From Rotaria sordida (Eukaryota > Rotifera > Eurotatoria > Philodinida > Philodinidae): a stretch of DNA of 64,000 nt. This document shows positions 42,801 to 54,341 of this stretch, piece by piece (within the stretch, counting starts at the first letter, position 1; every line of letters begins with the position of its first letter). The notes under the pieces are model-generated. The model worked only from the letters and a program-made list of their open reading frames with translations. It had not been told where the DNA came from and did not search any database. The stretch spans positions 56,423 through 120,422 of the forward strand of contig CAJNOL010000590.1 in the NCBI GenBank assembly GCA_905250125.1, in the 5' to 3' direction. The position numbers and the translations under genes are program-made.

Positions 42801-44327
42801 GTTCCCTCCTCGTGAGCAAAACAATTAGTTTTAACATAGTAAATAGTTTGAAAAGCTCAGTAATTAATTTAAAAAGACTCACCAGGAAAGTACCCGAAAT
42901 GTTCCTTCGATTTAGAGTTCCTATTTTCCTCACAAGTAGATCGCAATGTCAATAGTTAAAGCCTAGAAAGATTCGTGCCTATGAGCTGTTGAAGCTGACT
43001 TATGACCATTTCATTGGATTTTTTATTTCAGACAAGACATTCATAGAGAAATCAAACATTGATATTTTGACCTGAAATTTTGCCCACAAAGGAGTTTCAT
43101 GATTATTAGAATGTTCTAAAAATTTCAATCAAAACGGTTGCTTTATTCTTAAGATATTGGATAGCTAAAAAATGATTATGTGTCACAGAAAAGTCAGAAA
43201 GTTCAGTATCTCAAGGATAAAGCATCCAGTTTGTCTAAAAATTTTAGAACATTTTAATAACCATGAGACTTCTTTATGAGTCAAATTTGAAGTCAAAATA
43301 CCAGTATTTGATTTTTTCATGAATGCCTTGCCTGAAATAAAAAATCTAGTGAAATGATCATAAGTCAGTTTCAACAACTCATAAATACGAATCCTTTTAG
43401 GCATTAGCTATTGATATTGAGGTCTATTTGTGGGCAAAAATATGAGCTCTAAGTTGAGGGAACACTTCAGATACTTCCTTCGTCAGTATTTACGGGTGTT
43501 ATGTGGATGTCGTTGTCAGTATTCCTTAGAGTAGAACCTGCATCCCACACTCACAAGTTAATAATTTGCTTAAAAACTATAGTTATCGTACACTAAATTT
43601 TATACTGATAGTTTGATTTATTTACCAATAATTTGTATATAATATTGAGCATTCCATTTGTTCTCAATTAATTTCTTTTCTAGGTATTTATTTTAATGTT
43701 AATCTTATCTTAGTACTTATTTCTGTTGTTCTTACTGTTGTTGTTCTTAATTTTCATTATCGTGGACCTAAAAAATCTCGTGTACCTCATTGGTGTCGTC
43801 ATATAGTCATGGGTAAAATTGGTCGTTGGCTTGGTTTTTATTATCTTGATCGTGAACAATTAATTTCTTCAACAAAATCTATAATTTATCAAAATAATAC
43901 AAATGGTGATGTTAACCGTAAGCCAAATGATACGAAATTAAAATTTTTTATGATAAAACCAACAACAACATCAATAAATAATCCTAATGAAGAATTAACA
44001 CATGAAGCACTTCAGCAACATTCAATAACAGATAATATTGAACAAATATTACTTAAAATGCAAACACATTTTGATCCAAGTAAAATTGATGATGAAAATT
44101 TAAAAATATCTATTTTACATGAAATTCTTGAATGTCAACGATTACTTTTAACCATACATGCAAAAAAACAAAATATTCATACACAAGCTTTACATGATAT
44201 ATATGAAGAATGGAAAATTTTAGCTATTATTGTTGATCGAATTTGTTTTATATTTTATCTTATTAGTATGATTGCTGCATCAATTATTTTCTTTGTACGT
44301 GAACCAATTTTAAGACGAAATGGATAA
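39831..44327 (+). CDS. Nicotinic-type Cys-loop receptor subunit, non-alpha
   Basis: A pentameric ligand-gated ion channel subunit. Exons: 39831-40035, 41218-41357, 41412-41697, 41783-42172, 43684-44327, giving 554 residues. It has an N-terminal signal peptide (about 1-22), a ligand-binding domain with the Cys-loop C201-C215 (13 residues between, CDVVITYFPFDKQNC), WLPSEYND and EIWTPDIVLFNS motifs, M1 (about 281-301), M2 (about 307-328), M3 (about 341-365), a long cytoplasmic loop and M4 (about 525-545). M2 begins GEKITLTITILLALT: the Glu at -1' predicts cation selectivity and the 9' Leu gate is present. The vicinal cysteines of loop C are absent, so it is a non-alpha type that would need alpha partners. 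The outer-ring 20' position, usually acidic in nicotinic receptors, is Asn. Confidence 0.92.
40230..40925 (+). repeat. Dispersed intronic repeat, copy B
   Basis: Lies in the first intron of the channel gene (40036-41217), sense to the gene. It aligns along its length with copy A (33964-34650), sharing TTTGTGAATGTTCTAA, ATATGATCAACATAGATAA and CAACAGACTTATTTGTCA. The left boundary is approximate. Confidence 0.82.
42248..42806. repeat. Foldback 1: inverted repeat in a channel-gene intron
   Basis: The left arm (about 42248-42462) and right arm (about 42560-42806) are reverse complements at roughly 70% by eye, separated by about 100 bases. Matching parts include GAGCTCATAGGT, TAGATGAA, CATTTTATTGAACT and GAAAGTTTCAGTTC (left) against their complements on the right. 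There is no open frame of note. Confidence 0.82.
42885..43485. repeat. Foldback 2: long near-perfect hairpin in a channel-gene intron
   Basis: The left arm (about 42885-43160) and right arm (about 43203-43485) are reverse complements at roughly 80% identity over some 280 bases with a loop of about 40 bases. The left arm reads GATTCGTGCCTATGAGCTGT then GACTTATGACCATTTCA; the complement of the right arm reads GATTCGTATTTATGAGTTGT then GACTTATGATCATTTCA. The arms are also related to those of foldback 1. Confidence 0.88.
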
Positions 44328-46348
44328 ATTTCCTTTTTTTTTTTGTTTGTGTATGATTTTGATTTCCTTTTGCTTTTGAAAAATCAATATGTCATGTATC
44401 AATAAATAATTGTGTTGTCATTTGAAAGAAAACAAATTTAGTATTTTACATATAGTTTTAGTTAATGAAAAATTTATTTGATACTTTTTGCTATCGTCAC
44501 TTAATTGTTTGTACTCGATCATTGAAAATCTATTGAGATTTATTTAAATCATTGAATTTATCATTTCATCACATAGAACATGTATTAAACTAGATTAAAA
44601 TAGAATTAGAAACACAAACAATCAGTCTTCATCATAATCTCTTCCATTCGATAGGAAGATGAATAGCGAAGTTTATTCAATCTGAAAGCTACTTCTATCG
44701 TTGAAGTACCCATTTAATTCGAACTGGACAAAAATCACCGATAGATCGATCAGTATAATGTGCGCTATATCGGCAGTAATTTGATATTTACACATTTAGC
44801 TATCCTCAGACTGTCAATCTACTATCGGTATACTGGTAGTAGCGGGAATAGACGAACAATGTGTAACTAATTATTTACAATTCTTCAATTATTTGATTTA
44901 TTCCTCTTGTTAACGACTTAACACTTTGAATATTATTGCTCGATCATGATAGCGAGAGGACTTTTAAATTTGTATGATTAATGTTATTACCGAATTCTGA
45001 TCATCCAATAAGTTTAAATCTTTTTTTCTTGTATAGTTCGCGATATATAGGCATTTCATTTCCTAAGTAATAATATGCTAATAACTCATGGCATAAGAAA
45101 GATGAAAACTTTTTCTTTTTTTTATTTAAATTTACCTCTGACTTTCTTCTATGTATGATGTCGTTATAATCTTGTAGTTAAGCTGTTTCACAAGTGCTGC
45201 AAAGTACTGTGTTTAAGCCTTGGTGCTACGAGCTAAGAAATAACTCTAGACAAGTCATTAATGACTATTTGTCTCGGATTATGTTGTGACTCACATCGAT
45301 TCTACTTCTGTCTAGAGCTACAGCTAGTACTAGTTGTCGAAAGAATATTCAACTAACGAAATTGTCTGTAAGAAACACTCTATAGAACATATTAGCCGAA
45401 AGGTGACGTATTCTGCTTCTATCTACGATAAGAATTGAAAGTATTAGCTCCTGATAGTTACTGAACTACAGCTATTGTACTATCGAAAGTTACCTTTGAA
45501 GTTTGAGATTTTCTTCTAAAAAAGTTCATAATTCAGAGAAGAAATATTATTTTTACTAGAAAATTGTACCAAATAGTCTAAAATATCTTTAGATTATTAA
45601 CGTCAAGTATGACAGTTAATTAGTGTATATGATTCGAGAAATTCATTGAAAATAAGAACACACAACCTATTGAAATATATATAAAGAGACAAGAGTTGCC
45701 CATTCTATCATATCTTTTTTATAGTTAATGATTGTCATAATCCTAATATCAAGTTATGCCATTTATTTTGCATCTTATTTATTTCTCATATATTTACAAG
45801 GAAAATTAATAACACATTTGACATCAACAAACAAAACTGTATCATTTCATCTCGATATCATTTTACATTCGCGAGTTAATCAAAAACAAAAACATAACCG
45901 TATTTGATAAAATACGTTACTACTCAAAGAATTCAATAAAATTGTTCATCTTATTCTCGTATACTATTATATATTGTTTTCAATATAAATGAAGAATAAT
46001 ATTAAATTAAATAAAAATTATTTGTAAAGAAAGAAAGAAAGAAAAAAAAAGAAATATTACATTGAGCAAATCTATAGAATTTGCTAGGGTAACAATTTTA
46101 ACATAAGACAAATAAAACAGTATAAATAAATAATTGCCAATCGTTATCATATGTTGCGTGTTGTTTTTTAAATACTCGTTCAAATGAATCAGCATACAAA
46201 AAAAACAGGAAAATGAAGAATTTTATTTACATTTAGATTATTATTTTTTTTTTCTATTCCGCTGTACAAAAGAAAAACAGAGAAGATAAATTGTTCGAAA
46301 GCACTTTTAAATTGTAATGTGAAACTTCTAAATAAATATATTTTTCCA
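44328..46348. other. Intergenic between the channel gene and ATG13
   Basis: Contains the channel 3' UTR (AATAAA near 44402), a candidate small gene at 45678-45940, and the ATG13 3' side. The section 44640-45660 is less AT-rich but I see no coding exon in it. Confidence 0.4.
45728..45907 (+). CDS. Candidate small hydrophobic-leader peptide gene (59 aa)
   Basis: A TATATAA box (45678-45684) lies 50 bases upstream of an ATG opening 59 codons, and AATAAA (45935-45940) follows the stop by 28 bases. The predicted peptide begins MIVIILISSYAIYFASYLFL, which would act as a signal sequence or membrane anchor. Its tail is polar and basic (NQKQKHNRI). I recognise no family, and open frames of this size arise by chance in AT-rich DNA. 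The ordered TATA, ATG, stop and poly(A) signal is the only support. Confidence 0.3.
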   Translation: MIVIILISSYAIYFASYLFLIYLQGKLITHLTSTNKTVSFHLDIILHSRVNQKQKHNRI

Positions 46349-47811
46349 TTATTCTGTCGTTGATAATGTAGTAACAAGTTGATCAAATTCTTCAACTTTA
46401 GATTCAAATACACGTAATTCTTCTGTTAACTGATTTATTGTTTCACCAAGTGATGGTTCAATAACAAATGATTCAAGCATTGGTGGTTGTTGACATGAAC
46501 GAATAAATAAAGCTAAATCATCTGTTGAATCACTTTTACCAAAAAATGGTTTTACTTCAACAAGAATAAAATCATCAGGTGCTGTTTCATTATCGAAATC
46601 ACCACTTAGATAAAAATTATTTTTAGAATTTTGTTCTTGTTCCATTGATTGTGGTTGTTGTTGTTGCATCATAAGTGCATATGGTAAATCATTATCACTC
46701 GTACGAGAATATAAACCTATATGTGATGAAGAATGTGCAATGTTACTAGGCGTTGTAAATGCAGCACGTAATTTACTATAATAAACTTTGTCTGGTGTTC
46801 TTAAAAGTAAAAAAATAAATGAAAAATTTATTTTTTTAATGAAATTTACCCATGACTGGATGAAATAGATTCTGAACTCATCTGTCTTCGTTTCATTACT
46901 TCAATAGGTGAACTTTTTGGTATACTTGAACTTTCTATGGATGGTAATTGAGCATCATTATCTCTAGAAGATTTTTTTTTTTTGTTTTTAAATAAATAAT
47001 ATTTTAAAAGTTTCTTTTCTTTTTTAAATCTTACTCTTCAAGACAATGTTGATTTTTTCCTAATGAAAAATGATCATCTCTAATATCAATACCAAATTGT
47101 GTAAAACACGGAACTGTTCCATTATCGACTGGTGTTGATGACATTGTTAAACGTGTTCGATAAGCAACATTTAATACAAAACGTCCAATAGGTGTTATAA
47201 TATTTCCAATTGTTTTTTTCGAATAATGTTCACCAAGATGACTAACTATTGGTTCTTCACTATACATTTTATAACAAATAATATATTTATCAGCTGATTG
47301 TTTACGTGATAATTGATATGTTGGTGTTGCACGTGTACAAGTAAGTAAAGATCGAAGAACAATACTCATACGATTATAAATATTAAAACGAACACGTTGT
47401 GATGGATCTGATATTGAATCATCAAATGATATACACCATGTTTCTAATGTAATTGTTTGAAAATCTGGTGTACGTAATGATATTTCAACACAAAATGGAC
47501 GATGAGGAGGATTAATGAGAAGATGTTGAGCATCGGCTAAACATTTTTTGGCATTGACAGTTACTTCTGGAATGTCTTTGATTGAAAGATGAAACTAAAA
47601 CAAAAAAAAAAAAAGAAAGATTTTGATTTTTAAAGAATACATTCATTTATAAATTTACCCATTCATTTCCAGAACAAACAGCTTTAGATTTTGTTATTTT
47701 CTTGTCACCTAAACGTGACTGTACAATAATTTGTGCTGCTTTAACTAAGAAAAATTTCGTAAATTTTTCTAAAGCCTCATGATCTTCATTATTTAATTGA
47801 TAATCAGACAT
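46349..47811 (-). CDS. ATG13: Autophagy-related protein 13
   Basis: ATG13 is the HORMA-domain subunit of the ULK1/ATG1-FIP200-ATG101 complex that starts autophagosome formation. Exons, in transcript order: 47659-47811, 47035-47594, 46850-46963, 46349-46799 (425 residues). The HORMA domain spans about residues 1-200 and includes KFFLVKAAQIIVQSRLG, SIKDIPEVT, CVEISLRT, RATPTYQLSRKQ and a TPIGRFVLNVAYR strand. The middle is Ser/Gln-rich and disordered. The C-terminus carries DDFILVEVKPFFGKSD, matching the ATG13 LC3-interacting motif (F-x-x-[LVI] after acidic residues) and the following conserved block; the last 25 residues match the family end. It is the last gene of the minus-strand cluster. 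An acceptor-like TTCTTTGTTCCAG ends two bases before the ATG. Confidence 0.94.
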
Positions 47812-47995
47812 ATCTGGAACAAACAAAGAATAATAATAATAATAATAATTATTTTATTCTTTGTTTTTCGTTTGCTGTGGCGTCAATTAGATGATGATAG
47901 ACGAAAAAAAAAAAGACCAATGGAAATCAAAAAAAGTATAAGAGACAAGAACTACAATGGTCTAATTTAAGAGACAAAAAAAATTAGGACAAGTT
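47812..47995 (-). promoter_or_regulatory. COX5B-ATG13 junction with poly(A) signal and acceptor
   Basis: On the minus strand the 184-nt gap contains AATAAA (47853-47858), then a run of TAT repeats, then a pyrimidine-rich acceptor ending AG at 47814-47815, two bases before the ATG13 start. A 3'-end signal directly followed by a 3' splice site is the arrangement seen between trans-spliced neighbours. Confidence 0.5.
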
Positions 47996-48791
47996 TTAAT
48001 GAGCAGCTGGTTTTTGCATTTCTTCTGTAATACCAAAATCACTTAAATCAACAAATTGTCGTTCAGTTAATTTGAACCAATGACCTATAAATAAAATTAA
48101 TTACTTAAATTATATATAAAATAAAGAAATAATTTCATACCACAATAACATCGTTTTGGTTCACCACGATGAAGATGCATCCATTTCAAGTGATAGACAT
48201 CTTCATTACCTTTTTAAAAAAACAAAGATTCTTTTTTTCTAATATATCAAGATGATAATATAAACTTACAAATACAAGCCATAAGTCGTTTATCATTACA
48301 ACTTGGTAATAAATTTGGATTTTCAGCTGTACTATTTTCAATACGTTTAACTGGCATCATATCAAATGGATCATCGTATCCTTTGAATTTCTATAAAGAA
48401 AAGTATTGTTTTTGTATTAATAATAATTTATGATTTATTTACAAACCATAGCATATTCAAAACGACGTTTATTAAGAATAACATCCCATGGATTAGGAAA
48501 ACCTTTGAGATGAAGAAAAGAAAAAATAATAATATGATTTTATTCTTAGAAGTAAACAAAATAAAAATTTAATGATGATTACATACGAACTTTGCCATCA
48601 TCGGGAGGTAAAGATCGTTGACTCATAGGTGAACGACTTGAATCTTCAACTGAACCAGATGATGTTGAAACAGCAACTGGTTCTTGTTGATTTTTATTTG
48701 ATTGTGATGATGATGCTTGACGAATAATAGCTAATGCATTTGCACGAGGAAGTGTACTTAGAGATAAACATCGACCACTAAGGGCCAACAT
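47996..48791 (-). CDS. COX5B: Cytochrome c oxidase subunit 5B
   Basis: A nuclear-encoded, matrix-side zinc-binding subunit of respiratory complex IV. Exons, in transcript order: 48587-48791, 48447-48502, 48270-48390, 48141-48209, 47996-48084 (179 residues). The first exon is a mitochondrial presequence (MLALSGRCLSLSTLPRANAL) followed by a Ser/Gln-rich linker. The conserved domain has NPWDVILNKRRFEYAMKFKG, DDPFDMMPVKR, ENPNLLPS and the zinc knuckle CICNEDVYHLKWMHLHRGE then RCYCGHWFKL. The second cysteine pair is spaced C-x-C, whereas the mammalian protein has C-x2-C. The ORF is longer than the human precursor (129 aa), mainly in the N-terminal region. It sits 184 nt upstream of ATG13. Confidence 0.95.
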
Positions 48792-49064
48792 ATCTATCTT
48801 TAAAGAAAATTATCTAAAAAAAGCTCAAAATATCAGGTTGTTCCGGTGTCAAGAGCGTACGAAAAAACAAATATTAGCAATATATATATATTTGTGTCTG
48901 TCCTTTTTCATTGGATAATGTCAAACCAATTGAATTCACTCTAACCACTTATGCATCTCTTTAAAATATTGGACGGAAGAAAATTTTATTCGTATAAGAA
49001 AAAAAAAAGATTGAGATTAAAATATATCGATAAAAGGAAAAATCAATCAATGAATGAAATGAGA

Positions 49065-52000
49065 TTATTCTTGTTCATCATTTTTATTTATAATCAATTT
49101 AAGACCCATTGATTCTATCAATGCTCGTCGTTCTTGAAGTGGATCAACAATAAATTTCTTATTGGATAATGTAAAAACACTTGATAATGAATTTTCATTT
49201 AATGTTGTAGTTTCCATAGCTCGTTCAACCATTGAATCTAATTGTTCGATAACATCAATTGTTTCATCTTTTTTCTCTTCAAGTTCTTTACGATACTAAA
49301 TTAAGAAAATTTCATTTCATAGTATTCATTTAGCTGGTGTTTGACTAGTAACATTAAAGCTAATGTTCTCCCTCATTAAAAATGTTCCACCGAGTGATGT
49401 TATAACATTACACTGTGGAACACTTTTTATGACGGGAAACACCAGCTAAACGAGTACCCATTTCATAATTAAGATCAAGGAGAAAAAAAAACGAACTTGA
49501 TCAACAACGATATTTTGTAATATGTGTTCTTTTCGTTTAAATACATCATTGATATTATTTTCAATAATTCGCTTTATTTGAATAGGCTTTTTCTCATCTC
49601 TAAAATAATAAATCAAATAAATAGTCAATATTTAATTAAAAAAATAAAATTCAACCTTGAGGGTGGAACAGAAGGTATACTAAGATGATATCGATCACGA
49701 CATTGTGATGTTATAACATATTGACTTTTTTTAAATGATGGTTTTTTATTAAATTTTACTTTTGCTGATCGTAATTCAGATGGTGTTGGATCTGGTAATA
49801 ATCCATCAGCTAAACGTTGAGCCATACTATTATAAATTGTACCTAATTGATTATCTATTATATCAGTTTTTAATGTTTGAATTATATCATCATCAAACTA
49901 AATTGAAACAAAAATTAGACAATTTCAAAATCGAAAGAATAAAATTAATATCAGTATTTGTTTTTTTTTACTCGTCCAACTTTAAGTGCTTCAAGTATTC
50001 GATCATCTTTTTCACGTTTTTCATATTCATGTATAAACATCCAAAGTAAATTACTTAATGTTTTATGACGTGGTTCATTTTGTAAATGTTTATATATTTG
50101 TGACATACATAAAAGACCCATATATCGAATACGCCATGATTGATTATTATCATCATCATCATCATTATCAGTTTTTATTTTTCCTTGTTCATCTATTGTT
50201 CGATAATGCATCATGTGCATTAAACAAACATTATCATCATTTCCACGTGATGTACTACTTTCTGTAAAAGTTTTTTGTTCATTTATAGGATGTTGATTAT
50301 CACTTGCATAAATAAGAATATTATCTGATGATGTTTCATTACCAAATAAAACAGTACGTTTAATTATAGTTTGATTTGTACCAATACATATTGATGTAAG
50401 ACATTCACATAAAAGAATAATTAATTGCCATGACCATGAACGCCAACCACGAGATAATAAATGAGAATCAGCACGTTTATGTAATGGAAGTTGAGCAGTT
50501 GATTCAGCTAAACAAGTTAAAGAAAAAAAAACAAGAAGATATTTTTGTTTTCAAAAAAAATTTTATTTTTACGTTGAGCCAATAATTGAATTGTTTCTAA
50601 CATATCCATATTTGTTTTTGCAACATCTGATAATATTTGTAAAGCCAAAACAACATCAATCCTATATATAAATAACAATATTTTGATATATATATTTTTT
50701 TTAATTTTCTTTATTTAATATTGAATATGAAAATAATTCCTACCAATTTTCATCGATTAATTTATGTCGACAAGCAATTAATGAAAGAATTGTTTCATTA
50801 AAATAATGATTCATAATTTCAGATAAATTATTTGTTGAATATTTTTTAACAAATAACCAAACATCAACTGAATGCCAAATAATTGGTGATAATTCTTGAA
50901 CAACAGCACTTAATTCAGATTTATTTATTTCACGATAATCTTCAGATGGAATTGGTGGTGCTGGATGAGTTGCTGCTGATGAAATACTACGTCGTGAATT
51001 TAGTACATTTTTATCAACACTAGCAACAAGAATAGAACCAATAGATTCAATATAATGAATACACCAAACAGCATTTGGATATGAAGAATAAGCAGATTCA
51101 CATTCGTCAAGACCTGAAAAAATTATATTCGATGATAATATTCAATAAAGAAAAATAATTGATCTACCTTCTAAATATGTATGAAGACGAATTTTAAATT
51201 CTTCATAAGGTCCAGTTGAGCCTAAAGAAAGAAAAATAAGCAAAAAAATAATATTTTTTTTTGTATATACCTTCTAAGTAATGAAAATATAATAATTGAA
51301 AAACGATTTGACCAATCTATATAAATGTTTTTCATTTAATACAACCATTGTTTTTTTTTTTCTTTCTCTTACTTTTAACAATTTCAATTCAGTTGATGTA
51401 AGAAATGGTTCAAGTATAGCATCATTTTTAAGCCAATACAGAATCGTTTCTGAGAGAAAAAATAATGTTGGAATTTGAGTTGCACTCAATGGACTATAAA
51501 TCAAAGCTCGATAAAGTGTTGTTAAACATTCTAATTAAAAAAATTATTTATTATTAAAACAATTTTCTATTTTCATATATACCTTCTTGATAACATGATT
51601 TACATTGGGATAACAAACAAAGTTCAGCCCTATAGAACAAAAACAAAACAATTGTCAATCATAATAATTTAGAAGAACACTCTATACCAAGCCATTTGTA
51701 ATTGAATCGGTCGATTTGTATGCACTTGACATTGTGCTGCTTTTCTCTAAATAGATATTATTTTTAGATATCTTATTTATTGTTTTTTGATTTACTTTAA
51801 GTCGTTGTAACATTCGATAAATAAGTTCATTAAGTTTAATTCGTTCACTGGATGAAGCTCGATTATAGTCACGTACAAATTCTTCAGTTACTTCGAGTAT
51901 TAAATATTTTCTAATACAAAATAAAATATATATTGAAATTGATGATTCTATTGTAAATAATACTTACTTGCTATGTTCACCACTATATGCTGATGATGAT

Positions 52001-52110
52001 CGATCACTTTCTTGTTGTTGTCGTTGGCGTATATCTTTTTCAATTTTTTCTTTATATGATGTTGATATAATACCAAATCGATGCGCATAAGCAATCTTTT
52101 GCACAGGCAT
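49065..52110 (-). CDS. TMEM232: TMEM232 homolog
   Basis: TMEM232 is a poorly understood protein needed for sperm flagellum formation in mouse. Exons, in transcript order: 51968-52110, 51796-51910, 51688-51746, 51583-51629, 51373-51530, 51271-51316, 51168-51221, 50744-51113, 50573-50661, 49972-50507, 49656-49897, 49497-49599, 49065-49295; all phases agree and give 730 residues (human 657). Matches to the human protein as I recall it include TELKLLKIGQIVFQLLYF, a WIDVVLALQILSDVAKTNM block, SWRIRYMGLLCMSQIYKHLQ and DDRILEALKVGR. The C-terminal part is charged with coiled-coil character (KKDETIDVIEQLD). The donor at 49496 (gttcgt) is weak. The start ATG abuts an AG, and the upstream gene ends 135 nt away. 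The name is based on patchy but collinear similarity. Confidence 0.78.
49329..49450. mobile_element. Tiny TIR element (about 122 bp) in a TMEM232 intron
   Basis: Perfect 14-bp inverted ends, TTTAGCTGGTGTTT at 49329-49342 and its complement at 49437-49450, inside the intron 49296-49496. The interior also folds (GTTCCACCGAGTGATG against related words). No clear target duplication was found. Confidence 0.6.
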
Positions 52111-52245
52111 CTATCATAGTTAGTAAACAAAAATAGATTGACAATACCAAGAAAAAAAAAGAGTGGGGAATCTAGTTTATTTGAATACATCAATTAAGAA
52201 TAACAAATAGCAAAAATATTAAAAAAAATATTAAAGAAAGTTAAT
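52111..52245 (-). promoter_or_regulatory. AIG1-TMEM232 junction with poly(A) signal, branch-point and acceptor
   Basis: On the minus strand the 135-nt gap has AATAAA (52176-52181), a CT-rich tract, then TACTAAC and an AG that directly abuts the TMEM232 ATG. TACTAAC is the classical branch-point sequence. This is the strongest candidate trans-splice acceptor in the window. Confidence 0.55.
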
Positions 52246-54020
52246 CTAAGATATCTTCTTCTTTCGTACATTTTTTTCAGTTTGTAAATCTAAAATTAAC
52301 AAAATACAAAAAACTTTTCCAATCAATGAAAAAAAAATCATATTTACTTGTCAAAAATAATGTATACATCTCTCCGATGAAATATAGTCCAACATTGAAT
52401 AATATCAAACCAAGTAAAAATAGTTCACGATATATAAATGATAATTCATCTAATATTGGATAAACCCAAAGACTTCGTTTAAATTCAACCCAATGAATAT
52501 AATTCAAATAATGAATCCTAAATAACAATCAAAAACTTTATAACAAAACGAAAAAAGTATTAAAATAATTACTTACCATGCTGCATATGTAACACATACA
52601 ATTATATTGCATGAAAGACCTAATATTCGTGATGGATAATGATGGTTATGAACAAGATTTTCAAGGCAAACAGCGATTGCCGGTAACGTATGCTAAGAAA
52701 AAAAACACATTGTATCAGGTAACAAAGCTTGTTAACGTAGCCAATTTGGGTCCAAAAATGTCACACTCATATATCTTCTTTAGCTTCATTATACTAATAG
52801 AAAATACCTCGATTTCTACGTTACGAATAGAAATAGTGTGTTTCTTTTGACTGACGTTCTTTTTTTTCTTTGTATTGTTGCTATTCGCTCGTAATTTGTT
52901 TTCTTTTTTATTATTTTATTATTTTATTGTTCGCAATTTATTATTGTTATTCTGCTTACTATTAGGCTTAACTGATAAGTAAGCTTGTTATACAGATTTA
53001 CTATATCTACAGCAGGTCCTAACTTCCTTTCATGTATATCGATAAGTTGAGAAACATTGATATTGATTATCTCTGAAAGTTTCAACTTGATTAGTTCATG
53101 TTTTTTTTGTACTGATCATATGTTAACTGTGGCAAATCAATTCATCATCCTTGATATCTTGAATGTAATCGTTTATCTACATAAAAGTCAGAAGCTATGT
53201 TATTTAAAACTTTAAAATACATATTTTAGTCATTGAAAATTCAATGAAGACTAGAATATTCTAGAACCGTCTTAGTCTTGTTGTTAATATCGTTCAGTGT
53301 CTTCTTCCGTTGCTAAGAAATTATTGACCACCATTCTAGTGCTCATTTGTCCTCAATTACTATGGAAATAGAGTCAATAACCTTTGACTCAGCAACTAGG
53401 ATCTAGAGATGTGGAACTGTCAAAACCTTGACTTAAAATTTACACCCACTAGTTTTCTTTGAAAAACATCATGTGAGTTCGACAAAATGATGAATAATTT
53501 TAAATATTTACCAAAACATGATTAAGAATTGGTGAAATGAATTGATCTAATTCTTCTGGATAGATTAATTTACGATCAAGATTATATAAACCCCAAAATG
53601 TAATGGATACAAACTAAATAAGAGATAATATGTATCGTATGAAAATTAAAAAAAAAAAGAATTTTTCTTACCAGTCCCATTGGAAAAGCAATACCAGCAT
53701 AAAGACAATCACGTAGTTTTTGTAATAATGAACGTTTTTCTTTTACAAGTGTATTCGAACCAAAAAAGAAATTAATTATACATAAACAAAAATAAATTGC
53801 TTGAATATGCTAAATTTACAATAAATAAATCTTAGTTAAATCAATAACAAATATATTAGTTTCTATTTACTATATTTATTATTGTTAAAAATTTATATTT
53901 TCCACCACTATATGTTACTAATTCACCAATTATAAGATGTTGAATTTCAAAACTACAAGCCCAAATCATTGCACCAGCAACAAAAATAGATAAAATAAGA
54001 CCAATTATATCTCGAATCAT
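52246..54020 (-). CDS. AIG1: AIG1/ADTRP-family membrane hydrolase
   Basis: AIG1 and ADTRP are multi-pass membrane threonine hydrolases that cleave fatty-acid esters of hydroxy fatty acids. Exons, in transcript order: 53871-54020, 53672-53809, 53512-53613, 52577-52692, 52348-52517, 52246-52289, giving 239 residues against about 238 in human AIG1. The catalytic Thr aligns with T46 in GGKYKFLTIINI and the His with H131 in NHVLHTLPAIA. Other family blocks are AFPMGLFVSITFW, LDRKLIYPEELDQFI, HHYPSRILGLS and SLWVYPILDEL. About five or six membrane segments are visible. The basic tail ends NVRKKKIS, which could be an ER-retention-like signal. Intron 52693-53511 holds dispersed repeat copy C. Confidence 0.93.
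52900..53400 (-). repeat. Dispersed intronic repeat, copy C
   Basis: The reverse complement of this part of the AIG1 intron aligns with copies A and B. Shared strings include ACTAAGACGGTTCTA (ACTTAGACGGTTCTA-like in A), ATTCAAGATA, CATATGATCA and ACTTATCAGTTAA, in the same order. It is again sense to its host gene. Confidence 0.72.
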
Positions 54021-54341
54021 TATTTTAATGGAAGTAATAATCAGTTATATGAAATAATTTCTATCTTAAAAATATGAAAATAAATAATTTCCTATTCATA
54101 TAAAGTCATGTTATTTTATTTCTTAAAAAGAAAATATGTGCAAATGATTCATAATAAATATTACAAAAAAAAAACGAACAAACAATACGCATATCACAAA
54201 AAATGGATTTTGAGCTGAAAATAAATTTCGAAGAAACTATGAATATGGACGGATTCGACTAAAATAATTAAATCCATTAGTTTAAACTCATTTTCAATTA
54301 ACTTATAATACAAAGAAAGAAATATTGAAAAATTTTATTTC

